Assembly: GCA_964643605.1 (NCBI GenBank)
Contig: CAZXTF010000001.1
Span: forward strand, 1 to 61,966
Direction: 5' to 3'
DNA from: CAMTWJ01 sp964643605
Lineage (GTDB): Bacteria > Patescibacteriota > Saccharimonadia > Saccharimonadales > 2-12-FULL-41-12
Length of the DNA stretch: 61,966 bases
Each line of letters begins with the position of its first letter. Positions within the stretch are counted from its first letter, which is position 1. A program made the position numbers and the translations under genes. Below, in pieces: positions 53,536 through 61,545 of this stretch. The notes beneath the pieces are model-generated. The model saw only the letters and a program-made list of their open reading frames with translations, made no database searches and had not been told where the DNA came from.

Positions 53536-54819
53536 CTACCTGGTTATTATGTAAATCGCTATAAACCCCACAATCACAAGACCTATCATAAACCCTGCCT
53601 CTACTGCCTCTCTGTACCCACCCTTTTTTGGTAAAATTTCTTGTTCAAAAGGAGTTTCTTGGTTTTTGTGGTTCGTTTTTTGCATAAGAATTGGTGCAGA
53701 AATGTATTCGATCTGATTAAGTTGCTTATCCGCTAGTACTGAAGCCACAGATACGGGAGCCTGCTGCTGTTTTTCTTTTAATAATTCCTTCGACTCCACA
53801 GTTTTTACCTTAGGTTTTTCTAGGCCCATGACTTCATGTCGTTTATCAAAATAAACTTCGGCTGGCGTCTCTTCTTTTTGTTCGAATTCTATTGTTGTTT
53901 TTTCTATAACTATTTCTTTTTCTTTTTCGGCTTTTTCTGACAACTTACTATTTGGCCTTTTCTCTGTAATCTTTACTGTTTTTTCCTTTTGGGCCTTTTC
54001 CTTTGTTGTTTTTTTATCATCTTTTATTAATTCCTGTTCCTGTATCTTAGGGGCTACTTCTGAAGAGCTTCTTGCTGCCTGCAGTGACTCTTTGATTGTA
54101 TCAATATTTTTGTTTGTCTTCTTTACTTCTTTTTTGATTCTGCGTTCGCCTCGACGTCGACCCAAGAACTCAGTAGCCAACAAAGCAGCCAACACTCCTG
54201 AAGGACTCTTTTCTACTTTTGTATTTGGCTTTTTTGCTGCCTCGGGGACCTCTTGCGGCAAAGAAGTTGGTGCTGAGTCAAAATATTTTGTATATACTGA
54301 TTCTTCTTGGCTGATATCCTCTAGTGGCTGCTCTATACTTGGATCCTCGTCAATCTGTACATTCTCTGTTGATACTTGAGGTATTTCCTCAGATATATGA
54401 GAAGAGTCTTCTACGGGTGTTTCTGGGGGGATATCTCTGTATTCTGAGGTATGGTCAATAGATATCTCCGCCCGAGAGTCTTCAGCCCCACCTAGCTGCT
54501 CACTCTCTGATGTCTCTACCCTAGACTCAGAAATAGAATCTTCCAGATCAAATGTTGCAGGTTCTTCTTTATCGCCTTCTGGCGTTTCCTCGAAAATTTT
54601 ACTCAAGAAACCTCTAAATTTTTTGCCACTCCCGAAAAATGACTTTTCATCATCCTCATCATTTTCTTCGTCAGAGGTTTCCTTTGAAGAATTTTTCAGC
54701 CACTCCCGAAAAAAGCCATTCTGCAAGAAAAGCCTCCGGCGATTTAGTGAAAGTTCCCCATCCTCATTCTCTAGATCGTCACTGTCATCTTCATATATGT
54801 TTAGTGGTCGCTCTTCCAT
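53536..54819 (-). CDS. Acidic, low-complexity, tail-anchored membrane protein
   Basis: A 427-residue protein dominated by Glu, Asp, Ser and Lys, with a long disordered acidic N-terminal region (residues about 1-220) and lysine/glutamate-rich coiled-coil-like stretches (about 220-340). A single hydrophobic helix (GFMIGLVIVGFIAIYII) lies at the very C terminus, so the bulk should be cytoplasmic and tail-anchored. No recognised domain. It lies 12 bases after infB in the same direction, probably in its operon. Confidence 0.6.
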   Translation of the reverse strand: MEERPLNIYEDDSDDLENEDGELSLNRRRLFLQNGFFREWLKNSSKETSDEENDEDDEKSFFGSGKKFRGFLSKIFEETPEGDKEEPATFDLEDSISESRVETSESEQLGGAEDSRAEISIDHTSEYRDIPPETPVEDSSHISEEIPQVSTENVQIDEDPSIEQPLEDISQEESVYTKYFDSAPTSLPQEVPEAAKKPNTKVEKSPSGVLAALLATEFLGRRRGERRIKKEVKKTNKNIDTIKESLQAARSSSEVAPKIQEQELIKDDKKTTKEKAQKEKTVKITEKRPNSKLSEKAEKEKEIVIEKTTIEFEQKEETPAEVYFDKRHEVMGLEKPKVKTVESKELLKEKQQQAPVSVASVLADKQLNQIEYISAPILMQKTNHKNQETPFEQEILPKKGGYREAVEAGFMIGLVIVGFIAIYIITR

Positions 54820-54831
54820 GGCAGCATACAG

Positions 54832-56589
54832 CTACAAAGTACGAGTAACTGTCTCCTCTTTATAAAATTCAAGCCTGTCACCTTCTTGTAGATCAAGCCG
54901 TGACTCTGTCGAAAAGCTTACTCCACACATTTCGCCTGTCTGAACTTCTTTAGTTTCTTGCGGACCTCGCTGCAACTTCGTGATTACTACATCTGCGAGC
55001 TGTTCATCATCTCGAAATACAATTGCCTTTGATGGAACGCTAAGCGTACCCTTCGTAACCTCGCCACCACAAATAACTTCGTCCTTAGAAATCTTAAATA
55101 TTCCCTTTACAAGCAGCCTTCCCAGATCGGTATGAATAATCTCATCTTCTAGTCGTGCAGAAAGTTCTTGCTTGCAATCATTAATTAACTCATAAATGAT
55201 ATTAAATGACCTCATTGATACATTATCTCGTGTTGCTAAGCGTTTTATCGTGTCAGATGTACTACTGTTAAATCCATAAATAATGGCATTACTCGTAGCA
55301 GCTAAATGAACATCTGTTTCAGTAATATTACCAACCCCAGACCCCACGATTCGAACTGCTACTTCATCGGTATTCAGTGCTCGCAAACTATCAATAACTG
55401 ACTTTAATGACCCTTGTACGTCTGCTTTTACTACGATATTAAGCTCAGTAACCTTATTCTTCTTGTCGATAATCCGAATCAAATCACCGCCCGTCATATC
55501 TTGCCTGCCTTCGGCCCTACCCTTCGCACTTGTGCTCTCAGCTTTGCTGCGGGCCTCTTTCTCGGTTGGCATAACAACAAACTCATCACCGAACCGAGGC
55601 AATGACTTGAAGCCAGTTAAAACTACCGGTGTTGATGGCTTGGCCTCATTCAGCGTCTTACCCCCGGTACTTTCTAGATTACGTATTTTTGCATATGTAC
55701 TTCCAGCTACTATAAATGCGCTCTTCTTCAGTACTCCTGCTTCAACAAGAGCAACCGCAACAGGGCCTCTACCCTGCTCCATATGTGCTTCAATGATCAA
55801 TCCTGTTGCAGGGGTAGTTACGTCAGCTCTGAGGTCTTCTACGTCTGCCACGAGAAGCACCATATCAAGCAACTGATCAATACCTTGTTTTGTCTTTGCT
55901 GAAACCTCCACAACCACCGTATCACCACCCCATTCCTCGGGCATAAGCTCGTTTTCGGCAAGCTCCTGCTTTACACGATTTGTATCTGCACCTTCTTTAT
56001 CAATTTTATTGATAGCCACAATGCTTTTGACACCTGCTTTTTTTGCAAAACGAATAGCTTCAAGCGTTTGGGGTTTTATGCCATCATCAGCAGCCACTAC
56101 TAGCACCACAAGGTCTGTTAAGTGCGCCCCATGCTCTCTAATAGCTGCAAAGGCTTCGTGACCCGGGGTGTCAAGGAATGTAATCAAACGTTTGTTGTGC
56201 TCGGTCTGGTACGCCGAAATATGCTGGGTAATACCACCAGCTTCGCCACTTGCAACTTTTGCGTCTGTAATTGCATCGAGTAGCGAAGTTTTGCCATGAT
56301 CAACATGCCCCATAACAGCAACTACAGGGGGTCGTGATTCACCTTCACCCTCTTCAAGCTTTGGTTTACGTTTTGTTACCTCCTCTTGCTCCTCCTCAAG
56401 CTCAAGCTCTACATCGACATCAAGTTCCCCAACAATAATCGATGCGGTATCAAAATCAATTCTCTCATTAACGGTAGCCAGTACACCGTTCTTCATCAGC
56501 TCGGTGATGAGCTGACCCACAGGGATATCTAGCTTCTCTGCAAGTGCTCCTACCGTAATTGAGTTGTCGATTTTTACTGTTCGAGCCAT
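54832..56589 (-). CDS. infB: Translation initiation factor IF-2
   Basis: GTPase that brings formylmethionyl-tRNA to the 30S subunit. The 585-residue protein has a short IF2_N domain (about 8-45), an acidic linker, the G domain with GHVDHGKT (94-101), DTPGHEAF and NKID motifs, and domains II-IV ending in the tRNA-binding C2 domain. The long N-terminal extension of E. coli IF2 (890 residues) is missing. It lies 32 bases downstream of the S1-domain gene and upstream of the acidic membrane protein. Confidence 0.97.
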   Translation of the reverse strand: MARTVKIDNSITVGALAEKLDIPVGQLITELMKNGVLATVNERIDFDTASIIVGELDVDVELELEEEQEEVTKRKPKLEEGEGESRPPVVAVMGHVDHGKTSLLDAITDAKVASGEAGGITQHISAYQTEHNKRLITFLDTPGHEAFAAIREHGAHLTDLVVLVVAADDGIKPQTLEAIRFAKKAGVKSIVAINKIDKEGADTNRVKQELAENELMPEEWGGDTVVVEVSAKTKQGIDQLLDMVLLVADVEDLRADVTTPATGLIIEAHMEQGRGPVAVALVEAGVLKKSAFIVAGSTYAKIRNLESTGGKTLNEAKPSTPVVLTGFKSLPRFGDEFVVMPTEKEARSKAESTSAKGRAEGRQDMTGGDLIRIIDKKNKVTELNIVVKADVQGSLKSVIDSLRALNTDEVAVRIVGSGVGNITETDVHLAATSNAIIYGFNSSTSDTIKRLATRDNVSMRSFNIIYELINDCKQELSARLEDEIIHTDLGRLLVKGIFKISKDEVICGGEVTKGTLSVPSKAIVFRDDEQLADVVITKLQRGPQETKEVQTGEMCGVSFSTESRLDLQEGDRLEFYKEETVTRTL

Positions 56590-56621
56590 ATCTGGGGTAT
56601 CCTCTGTGGGCCCCTATAGGC

Positions 56622-57689
56622 CTACTTTGCTTCCTTTAAGCTTAGTGCAATCTTTCGTGACTCGGTGTCGATATCAATGACCTTGAACTGTTTCTTCTCA
56701 TTCAGCCTAAAGATTTTTTCTGGATCAGCAGAGTCATCGCTGCTCATTTCGGATACATGGACCAGTGCCTCTACCGCCGGAGAAAGCTGTACAAATGCAC
56801 CAAATGGAGTGATTCGAGTTACTTTACCTTCGGCCAAAGAACCAACTTTAAACGCTTTTACTTCGTGAAGCCAAGGATCTTCCTTAGTCTGTTTAATACT
56901 AAGTGAGAGACGATCTTTGTCGATACCAATAATTTTGGCTTTTACAGTTTCGCCTGTCTTGATGTAGTCTCGAGGATTTTCAACTCGCTCCCATGAGATC
57001 TCAGAAATGTGAATTAAACCTTCAATACCATCAATATTCACAAATGCACCAAAGTCAATTACGCCTGTTACTACACCTTCAACAGTATCGCCAACTGTAA
57101 GTTTTGCAAATGTCTCTTGCATGTCGTCCTTGATAGCTTCCTTTTCAGAAAAGATTAGTTTGTTATCTTTTCGGCTGACATCAAGTATTTTCACCTTGAT
57201 TGCTTTATTTACAAGAGCGTTTAGCTTTTGCAAAATCTCGTCTTTATCAGCCCCAGAAACTCGTGGATAGTGTCCTGCTGCAAGCTGTGATACTGGCAAG
57301 AACCCTCGAATGCCTTCGAGCTCTACCAACAAACCACCTCTGTTTGCATCGTAAGGAACAATATCAATTATTTCTTGATCATCACGAACTCTCTGGAGTT
57401 CATCCCAACCTCGGTCTTTTGCAGCCCGACGAACACTCAAAAGAGCGTATCCTTCGTCCAGCTCTGGGTCTACAACACTTGTAGTGACCGTTTCACCTAC
57501 TCCTAGTTTTTGGCCGTGGCCAATCTCACGACGCATAACAACCCCAACGCCCTGAGCGCCAAGATCGACCCATACTTCGTGCTTTTTAACAGAAGTAATC
57601 GTACCATCGACAACGTCTCCAGTTTTGATTCTTTCTGCTTTGGATGAAGCTAATAGATCATCCATTGTTATTGTGCTTGCTTTTGACAT
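56622..57689 (-). CDS. rpsA: 30S ribosomal protein S1 (four S1 domains)
   Basis: A 355-residue protein with four S1 (OB-fold) repeats, at about residues 19-85, 105-180, 196-265 and 280-350; the third (VEGVVTGVIDFGAFVNIDGIEG in part) and fourth are the most canonical. S1 binds mRNA and helps unwinding at initiation. Six-domain S1 is usual in proteobacteria; four-domain forms are common in Gram-positives. A strong AAAGGAGG site and a structured leader precede the ATG. Confidence 0.93.
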   Translation of the reverse strand: MSKASTITMDDLLASSKAERIKTGDVVDGTITSVKKHEVWVDLGAQGVGVVMRREIGHGQKLGVGETVTTSVVDPELDEGYALLSVRRAAKDRGWDELQRVRDDQEIIDIVPYDANRGGLLVELEGIRGFLPVSQLAAGHYPRVSGADKDEILQKLNALVNKAIKVKILDVSRKDNKLIFSEKEAIKDDMQETFAKLTVGDTVEGVVTGVIDFGAFVNIDGIEGLIHISEISWERVENPRDYIKTGETVKAKIIGIDKDRLSLSIKQTKEDPWLHEVKAFKVGSLAEGKVTRITPFGAFVQLSPAVEALVHVSEMSSDDSADPEKIFRLNEKKQFKVIDIDTESRKIALSLKEAK

Positions 57690-57797
57690 GTGCTTACATG
57701 CCTCCTTTGTAATGTATTTCCCTGTGAGTCTACTTCAGAAACAGACCACGTGGCCTGAGCACTTTCCAAAGTGACCCTCAAAGTTAGTTTCATTATA
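57690..57797 (-). promoter_or_regulatory. Promoter and structured leader of rpsA
   Basis: Minus-strand TATAAT at 57792-57797 starts a leader of about 95 bases. It contains two adjacent hairpins: CACTTT/AAAGTG (57760-57773) and the near-perfect 16-base palindrome CAGGCCACGTGGTCTG (57742-57757). An AAAGGAGG ribosome binding site follows. The arrangement could serve S1 autoregulation, or the CACGTG palindrome could be an operator; neither is shown. Confidence 0.5.
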
Positions 57798-57860
57798 TCT
57801 GTTAGAAAGCAATAAGTAAAGTGTTAGAGCTAGTGGAATTATGCTACACTACTAATCATT

Positions 57861-58682
57861 ATGTATCTAGCAATTGATGTTGGAGGGACAAAGACATTAA
57901 CAGGGGTATTCTCGTCTTCTGGAGATCTTGTTGAGTCCATCCGATTCGAGACTCCGAAAGCGTACGAAGATTTTATCAAAGAGCTTCAAAAGAGCGTTGA
58001 TGAACTTACAACAGATATTGCCAAAATAAAGAGTTGTTGCATTGCCCTACCAGGGCTTGTAGATAGAAAAACGGGTGTTGTTCATGCCTTTGGGAATTTA
58101 CCCTGGAAAGATAAGCCGCTCAGAAAAGATGTGAGTAAAATTCTTGATATCAACTCCGTAATTCTAGAAAATGACGCTCGATTAGCTGGCCTTGCCGAAG
58201 CAAATGTTGTGCGTTATTCGCACAAAAACATCCTATACCTCACTGTCAGTACTGGTATCGGGGGTGCTCTGATCCGGGACAATTACATTGTTGAGGAGCT
58301 TCAAGATACTGAGATGGGCAAAATGCCTCTGTTTTTTGATGATAAAATTCAACCCTGGGAAGAGTTTGCTAGTGGCCGGTGGCTAACCAAGCACTTCGGT
58401 AAGCGAGCCAGTGAGCTTACAGATGAGAAAGATTGGCAAGAAGTTGGCGAGCGTATCGCCTTGGGCGTGGGGGCTCTTTGTACTGTCCTCCAGCCTGAAG
58501 CTATCATCTTTGGAGGCGGTGTTGGCCAGTATGCCGACAAATTCAGCGATATTGTCTCAGAATATCTACTCGAGAATCTACACCCCGTAATTAGGCAGCC
58601 GCATGCTCTACGAGGACCACATTACCCTGATGATGCTGTTCTGCACGGTTGCTACGTGCTTATCAAGCAGAAAGAAACTTAG
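57861..58682 (+). CDS. ROK family sugar kinase
   Basis: A 273-residue protein of the ROK family. Visible are the phosphate-binding start LAIDVGGTKT (3-12), the catalytic segment ENDARLAGLAEA with its aspartate, and STGIGGALIRDN. The zinc motif (CxCGxxGC) found in many ROK kinases is absent. Glucose or another hexose is the likely substrate; the exact sugar cannot be told from sequence. A TATGCT/TACACT -10 region just before the ATG suggests an almost leaderless mRNA. The HExxH gene follows without gap (TAGATG). Confidence 0.88.
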   Translation: MYLAIDVGGTKTLTGVFSSSGDLVESIRFETPKAYEDFIKELQKSVDELTTDIAKIKSCCIALPGLVDRKTGVVHAFGNLPWKDKPLRKDVSKILDINSVILENDARLAGLAEANVVRYSHKNILYLTVSTGIGGALIRDNYIVEELQDTEMGKMPLFFDDKIQPWEEFASGRWLTKHFGKRASELTDEKDWQEVGERIALGVGALCTVLQPEAIIFGGGVGQYADKFSDIVSEYLLENLHPVIRQPHALRGPHYPDDAVLHGCYVLIKQKET

Positions 58683-59135
58683 ATGACTCTAGCGCAGAAG
58701 CTACGAAAAGACTTCCCTTCAATACACTTCGAGGAATCTGATGAATCAAAATGGGCCCCCGAAACTAAAACGGTCTATTTTGATACTAAGCGACCGCATG
58801 CCGACTGGTCGCTACTACACGAGACTGGCCATATGTTAGCAGAGCATACGAACTATTCAACAGATATAGAACTCTTACAGATGGAGCTAGAAGCCTGGCA
58901 GAAAGCCCAAGAGATATCGGCTAAATATGATATTAAAATCAGCAAAGATCACATCGAAGACTGCTTAGACAGTTACCGAGACTGGCTATATAAACGAAGT
59001 CTGTGCCCAACCTGCTCGCAAACAGGCATAGAAAAGACCTCTGGGACCTATAGCTGTATAAACTGCGCCGCAACCTGGCAAGTCACTCGAGAACGCTTCT
59101 GCCGAGTTTATAGAAAAACAAAAACCCCTGCTTGA
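58683..59135 (+). CDS. HExxH metallopeptidase-like protein with C-terminal zinc ribbon
   Basis: A 150-residue protein. LLHETGH at residues 44-50 followed by MELEAWQKAQEI matches the ImmA/IrrE (M78) pattern of HExxH plus a downstream Glu on a helix. The C terminus holds two cysteine pairs, CPTC and CINC, spaced like a zinc ribbon. There is no partner repressor (HTH) gene adjacent, unlike classical ImmA pairs. It starts right after the ROK gene stop and ends in TGA, inside the terminator of the convergent KGG gene. Function uncertain. Confidence 0.7.
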   Translation: MTLAQKLRKDFPSIHFEESDESKWAPETKTVYFDTKRPHADWSLLHETGHMLAEHTNYSTDIELLQMELEAWQKAQEISAKYDIKISKDHIEDCLDSYRDWLYKRSLCPTCSQTGIEKTSGTYSCINCAATWQVTRERFCRVYRKTKTPA

Positions 59136-59145
59136 GAACAGGGGT
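59116..59145 (-). terminator. Rho-independent terminator of the KGG gene
   Basis: Minus-strand ACCCCTG/CAGGGGT stem (59124-59130 and 59139-59145) followed by TTTTTGTTTTTC. It overlaps the last codons of the convergent HExxH gene. Confidence 0.85.
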
Positions 59146-59169
59146 CCTTGCGAGATTGTTTAGGTTAAA

Positions 59170-59367
59170 TTAAACAGTCTTCTTGGTACGTCGGCTAATA
59201 CGGCCACCTTTTGCACCTGCTGCTCGAGCAAGTTCACGGTTTGCGTAAAAACCACCAGTTCGGCCTTTTTTGCCGCCCATAGCACCGATTTTTGCATAAA
59301 AATCGCCACCGTACTTAGTTTTGTTAGTTGATGCAGCAGCTTTGCCGCCAGCTTTAGTTCCAGCCAT
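59170..59367 (-). CDS. KGG-repeat small stress protein (GsiB-like)
   Basis: A 65-residue basic, Gly/Lys/Ala-rich protein. FYAKIGAMGGKKG and AGAKGGRISRRTKK repeat the KGG motif of general stress proteins (GsiB family), hydrophilin-like proteins made in stress or stationary phase. The start ATG 59367 is fixed by the AGGGAGGT ribosome binding site directly upstream; the longer frame to 59445 includes the leader. The leader carries a terminator-like attenuator and a consensus promoter. Confidence 0.82.
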   Translation of the reverse strand: MAGTKAGGKAAASTNKTKYGGDFYAKIGAMGGKKGRTGGFYANRELARAAGAKGGRISRRTKKTV

Positions 59368-59417
59368 GTGTATGACCTCCCTTAAATTGATGAGTCCCAC
59401 CTCATTTTCAGAGGAAC

Positions 59418-59439
59418 AAAAAAGGCCCAAGATTGGACC
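59418..59439 (-). promoter_or_regulatory. Attenuator-like terminator in the KGG gene leader
   Basis: Minus-strand stem GGTCCAA/TTGGGCC (59433-59439 and 59424-59430) followed immediately by six T (plus-strand A 59418-59423). It lies between the promoter (59466-59494) and the gene start (59367). No gene lies upstream in this direction, so its only apparent purpose is to stop its own leader transcript after about 40 bases. Confidence 0.75.
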
Positions 59440-59465
59440 CTCCAAAATTCTCCCGAATTACGCTT

Positions 59466-59494
59466 ATGATAGCATTTTATCATGCTCATGTCAA
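59466..59494 (-). promoter_or_regulatory. Promoter for the KGG stress gene
   Basis: Minus-strand consensus TTGACA (59489-59494), 17-base spacer, TATCAT (59466-59471). Predicted transcription start near 59459. Confidence 0.78.
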
Positions 59495-59545
59495 TACAGC
59501 TTTATCGTGGTATAGTATTGTTTATATAAATGGAGCTTTTCATCT

Positions 59546-60058
59546 ATGGCATACGTAGACCAATCAGTTAGTTTTGAAACTCTGCCTGAGTTCAAAGAGT
59601 ACGAACTACCCCTGCAAACGGAGTTAGCAGAAACAGCAATATCACTAATCGGCAGTGACGCTACCGAGATTACCGTTAGAGCTAAAGCAGACGGCCCTTT
59701 TCCTGCTGCAGAAATACGCATCCAGCAAGGAGAACTCCAAGAGCACACAAAGCCTTTTGCGCTCTTTTCTTTTTCTTCTCGCTATTCCTGGGATAGCATT
59801 CTACAGGCCAGAAAAGATATCTCTTTAATCCAAGAAGGTCAAATTGATCAAGGACGTATTAAAACAGAAGACTACATCTACAAAGACTATGCTGGAGACC
59901 TCGTTAGAACTCGGAAAACTTTTGATACAAGTAACCGACAACTCCTTAGCGAGAAGACCAAGCCTGCTCGACCAGAAACAATACTAGCGATGGCTCGCTT
60001 AGCAGCTATTCGCATCAACACCGCTAGCAAAGCAAAACAACCTGCTCCAGTAGCGTAA
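59546..60058 (+). CDS. Hypothetical protein
   Basis: A 170-residue soluble protein. The first 80 residues look like alternating beta strands, followed by an amphipathic helical region and a basic, Ala/Pro-rich C terminus. No signal peptide and no recognised family. A TATAGT -10 box at 59511-59516 with ATGTCA at 59488-59493 (17 bases apart) could drive it; that -35 shares bases with the divergent KGG promoter. A GGAG lies about ten bases before the ATG. Confidence 0.55.
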   Translation: MAYVDQSVSFETLPEFKEYELPLQTELAETAISLIGSDATEITVRAKADGPFPAAEIRIQQGELQEHTKPFALFSFSSRYSWDSILQARKDISLIQEGQIDQGRIKTEDYIYKDYAGDLVRTRKTFDTSNRQLLSEKTKPARPETILAMARLAAIRINTASKAKQPAPVA

Positions 60059-60087
60059 TAGCGCCTGGAAAGCGTATAATTCTAAGT

Positions 60088-60447
60088 ATGCAAGAATACA
60101 AAGACATCGACGAATATTTGACTAACTTTTCTGGTGATACCAGACAAAAACTAGATACTGTGCGACGAATCGTAAAAGAATTGGCCCCGGAAGCTACAGA
60201 AAAAATTAGCTATGGCATCCCTACATTCTCGCTCAACGGCAAAAATCTAGTCCACTTTGCAGGATACGACAGCCACATTGGCTTCTACCCTGGGTCTGTA
60301 CCTATCAAAGAATTTGAAAAGGAGCTAACAGGCTACAAAACCTCAAAAGGCACCGTCCAATTCCCCCTCGATAATCCCCTACCAGAGGAGTTAATCACAA
60401 AAATCACGAAATCCTGCGTAGAACGCAACCTCTCCAAGAAAAAATGA
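60088..60447 (+). CDS. DUF1801 family protein (YdhG-like)
   Basis: A 119-residue protein matching the DUF1801/YdhG family: IDEYLTNFSGDTRQKLDTVR at the start, the ATEKISYGIPTFSLNGK core and IGFYPGSVPIKEFEKELTGY, ending in a lysine-rich tail. Some members are described as frataxin-like iron chaperones; the function here is not established. TATAAT at 60075-60080 places transcription start at or next to the ATG. The stop TGA overlaps the next gene's ATG (ATGA). Confidence 0.88.
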   Translation: MQEYKDIDEYLTNFSGDTRQKLDTVRRIVKELAPEATEKISYGIPTFSLNGKNLVHFAGYDSHIGFYPGSVPIKEFEKELTGYKTSKGTVQFPLDNPLPEELITKITKSCVERNLSKKK

Positions 60448-61304
60448 ATAAACTTCAAAAAAATGGTACTCGTAACCTAAAGGAAGATCTGAGGTCTCAG
60501 TCTCTAGGATTATTTATGGGGATAGCCTTTACATGCTGTGTTTCGTTTATTGTCTGGCTTTTTGCATATTTTGGCTATATCAATCTTGGGCTCCCGCAAA
60601 GATATGATTACGAAAAAACTGACCATATCATTAAACAAAATATTCCAACGGGTTATGAGTACCGATCTGTCCCTATCGATAACTTTAGGCAATCAGATAC
60701 TAAGAGTATCCTGGTAATTGCTTCGGATAAAGATACATGGGGACCAGATTATAGTAAACATATCAACTCAGACATCTTAATGGTTCTGGATAAATCAGAT
60801 AAGACCTATAAAGTTACTTATAAATTCCAACCCGATAGAGATATTGCTATGCATGTTAGAATTATGCAATTTAACGATATAAACGAGGATAAAAGGCCAG
60901 AGCTATTAATTGGATGGGCAGAGATTGGAGCACACTGGTCAGATACTTATTTGACTATTATTAAGTCCAAAGAAACAGGGGTAAAGATTATCGGTGCTCC
61001 AAAATTACTTAATATAAAGTATCTTGACTCAAAAATAGACGAAAAAGTAGTAAATAAATTTAACAGACAAGAAGAAGTCACCTCATACAGAAGCGAGTAC
61101 TTTACCTCCAAGAGTGGCTCCGTAGCCTTAATCAATCGAGCTTACGATAGCTGCTATGCATGCGGGGAAGAAGATAAGTGGACAATTGATTACTTATCTC
61201 TGTGGGGAGACGAACTAAACCAACATTCTACTCAAGAGCGAGATATTAAAGGATATACAAAGATGAGCGAGATATTAAAGAATAGTGGTTACGAGTGGAA
61301 GTAA
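60444..61304 (+). CDS. Membrane-anchored hypothetical protein
   Basis: A 286-residue protein with one N-terminal membrane helix (about residues 23-50) and a large extracytoplasmic domain rich in beta strands and aromatic residues. Two cysteines in CYACGEE near residue 240 could form a disulphide or bind a metal. An INEDKRPELLIGW segment resembles an FG-GAP/VCBS-type Ca-binding loop, weakly. No family assigned. Coupled to the DUF1801 gene by a four-base overlap. Confidence 0.6.
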   Translation: MNKLQKNGTRNLKEDLRSQSLGLFMGIAFTCCVSFIVWLFAYFGYINLGLPQRYDYEKTDHIIKQNIPTGYEYRSVPIDNFRQSDTKSILVIASDKDTWGPDYSKHINSDILMVLDKSDKTYKVTYKFQPDRDIAMHVRIMQFNDINEDKRPELLIGWAEIGAHWSDTYLTIIKSKETGVKIIGAPKLLNIKYLDSKIDEKVVNKFNRQEEVTSYRSEYFTSKSGSVALINRAYDSCYACGEEDKWTIDYLSLWGDELNQHSTQERDIKGYTKMSEILKNSGYEWK

Positions 61305-61364
61305 TTACTAATTCGGGAGGTGAGCAGACCGAGAATGCGAATTTATTTCGCTTCACGGCTCGTT

Positions 61365-61387
61365 GAGAGGAGGAGTCACCTCCTCTC
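61365..61387. other. Strong palindromic hairpin near end of rRNA operon
   Basis: Nine-base perfect stem GAGAGGAGG/CCTCCTCTC with a five-base loop. Neither strand has a T-run after it. It may be part of a larger structured element spanning 61316-61387. Confidence 0.5.
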
Positions 61388-61394
61388 AAAAGCA

Positions 61395-61420
61395 AAAGAC
61401 CAGCGGTAAAGCTGGTCTTT
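61395..61420 (-). terminator. Terminator of the rRNA operon (bidirectional)
   Basis: Ten-base stem AAAGACCAGC/GCTGGTCTTT around a six-base loop, followed on the minus strand by TTTTGCTTTT. It lies just 3' of 5S rRNA. On the plus strand it could also end transcription from the DUF1801 pair. Confidence 0.82.
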
Positions 61421-61427
61421 GTGCAAA

Positions 61428-61545
61428 AATTGGCAGCGTGCTATCTTCCCAGGGTTAAAACCCAAGTATTGTAACCGCTATGAGGCTTAGCTTCTGTGTT
61501 CGGTATGGGAACAGGCGTTTCCCTCATGCCATGGCCACCAACCTG
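61428..61545 (-). rRNA. rrf: 5S ribosomal RNA
   Basis: About 117 bases. The minus strand contains the 5S core (CCCATACCGAACACAGAAG and the AAGCCTCATAGCGG region), and the ends pair as helix I (AGGTTGG with CCAATTT). Ends are estimated from that helix and may be off by a few bases. Confidence 0.92.
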
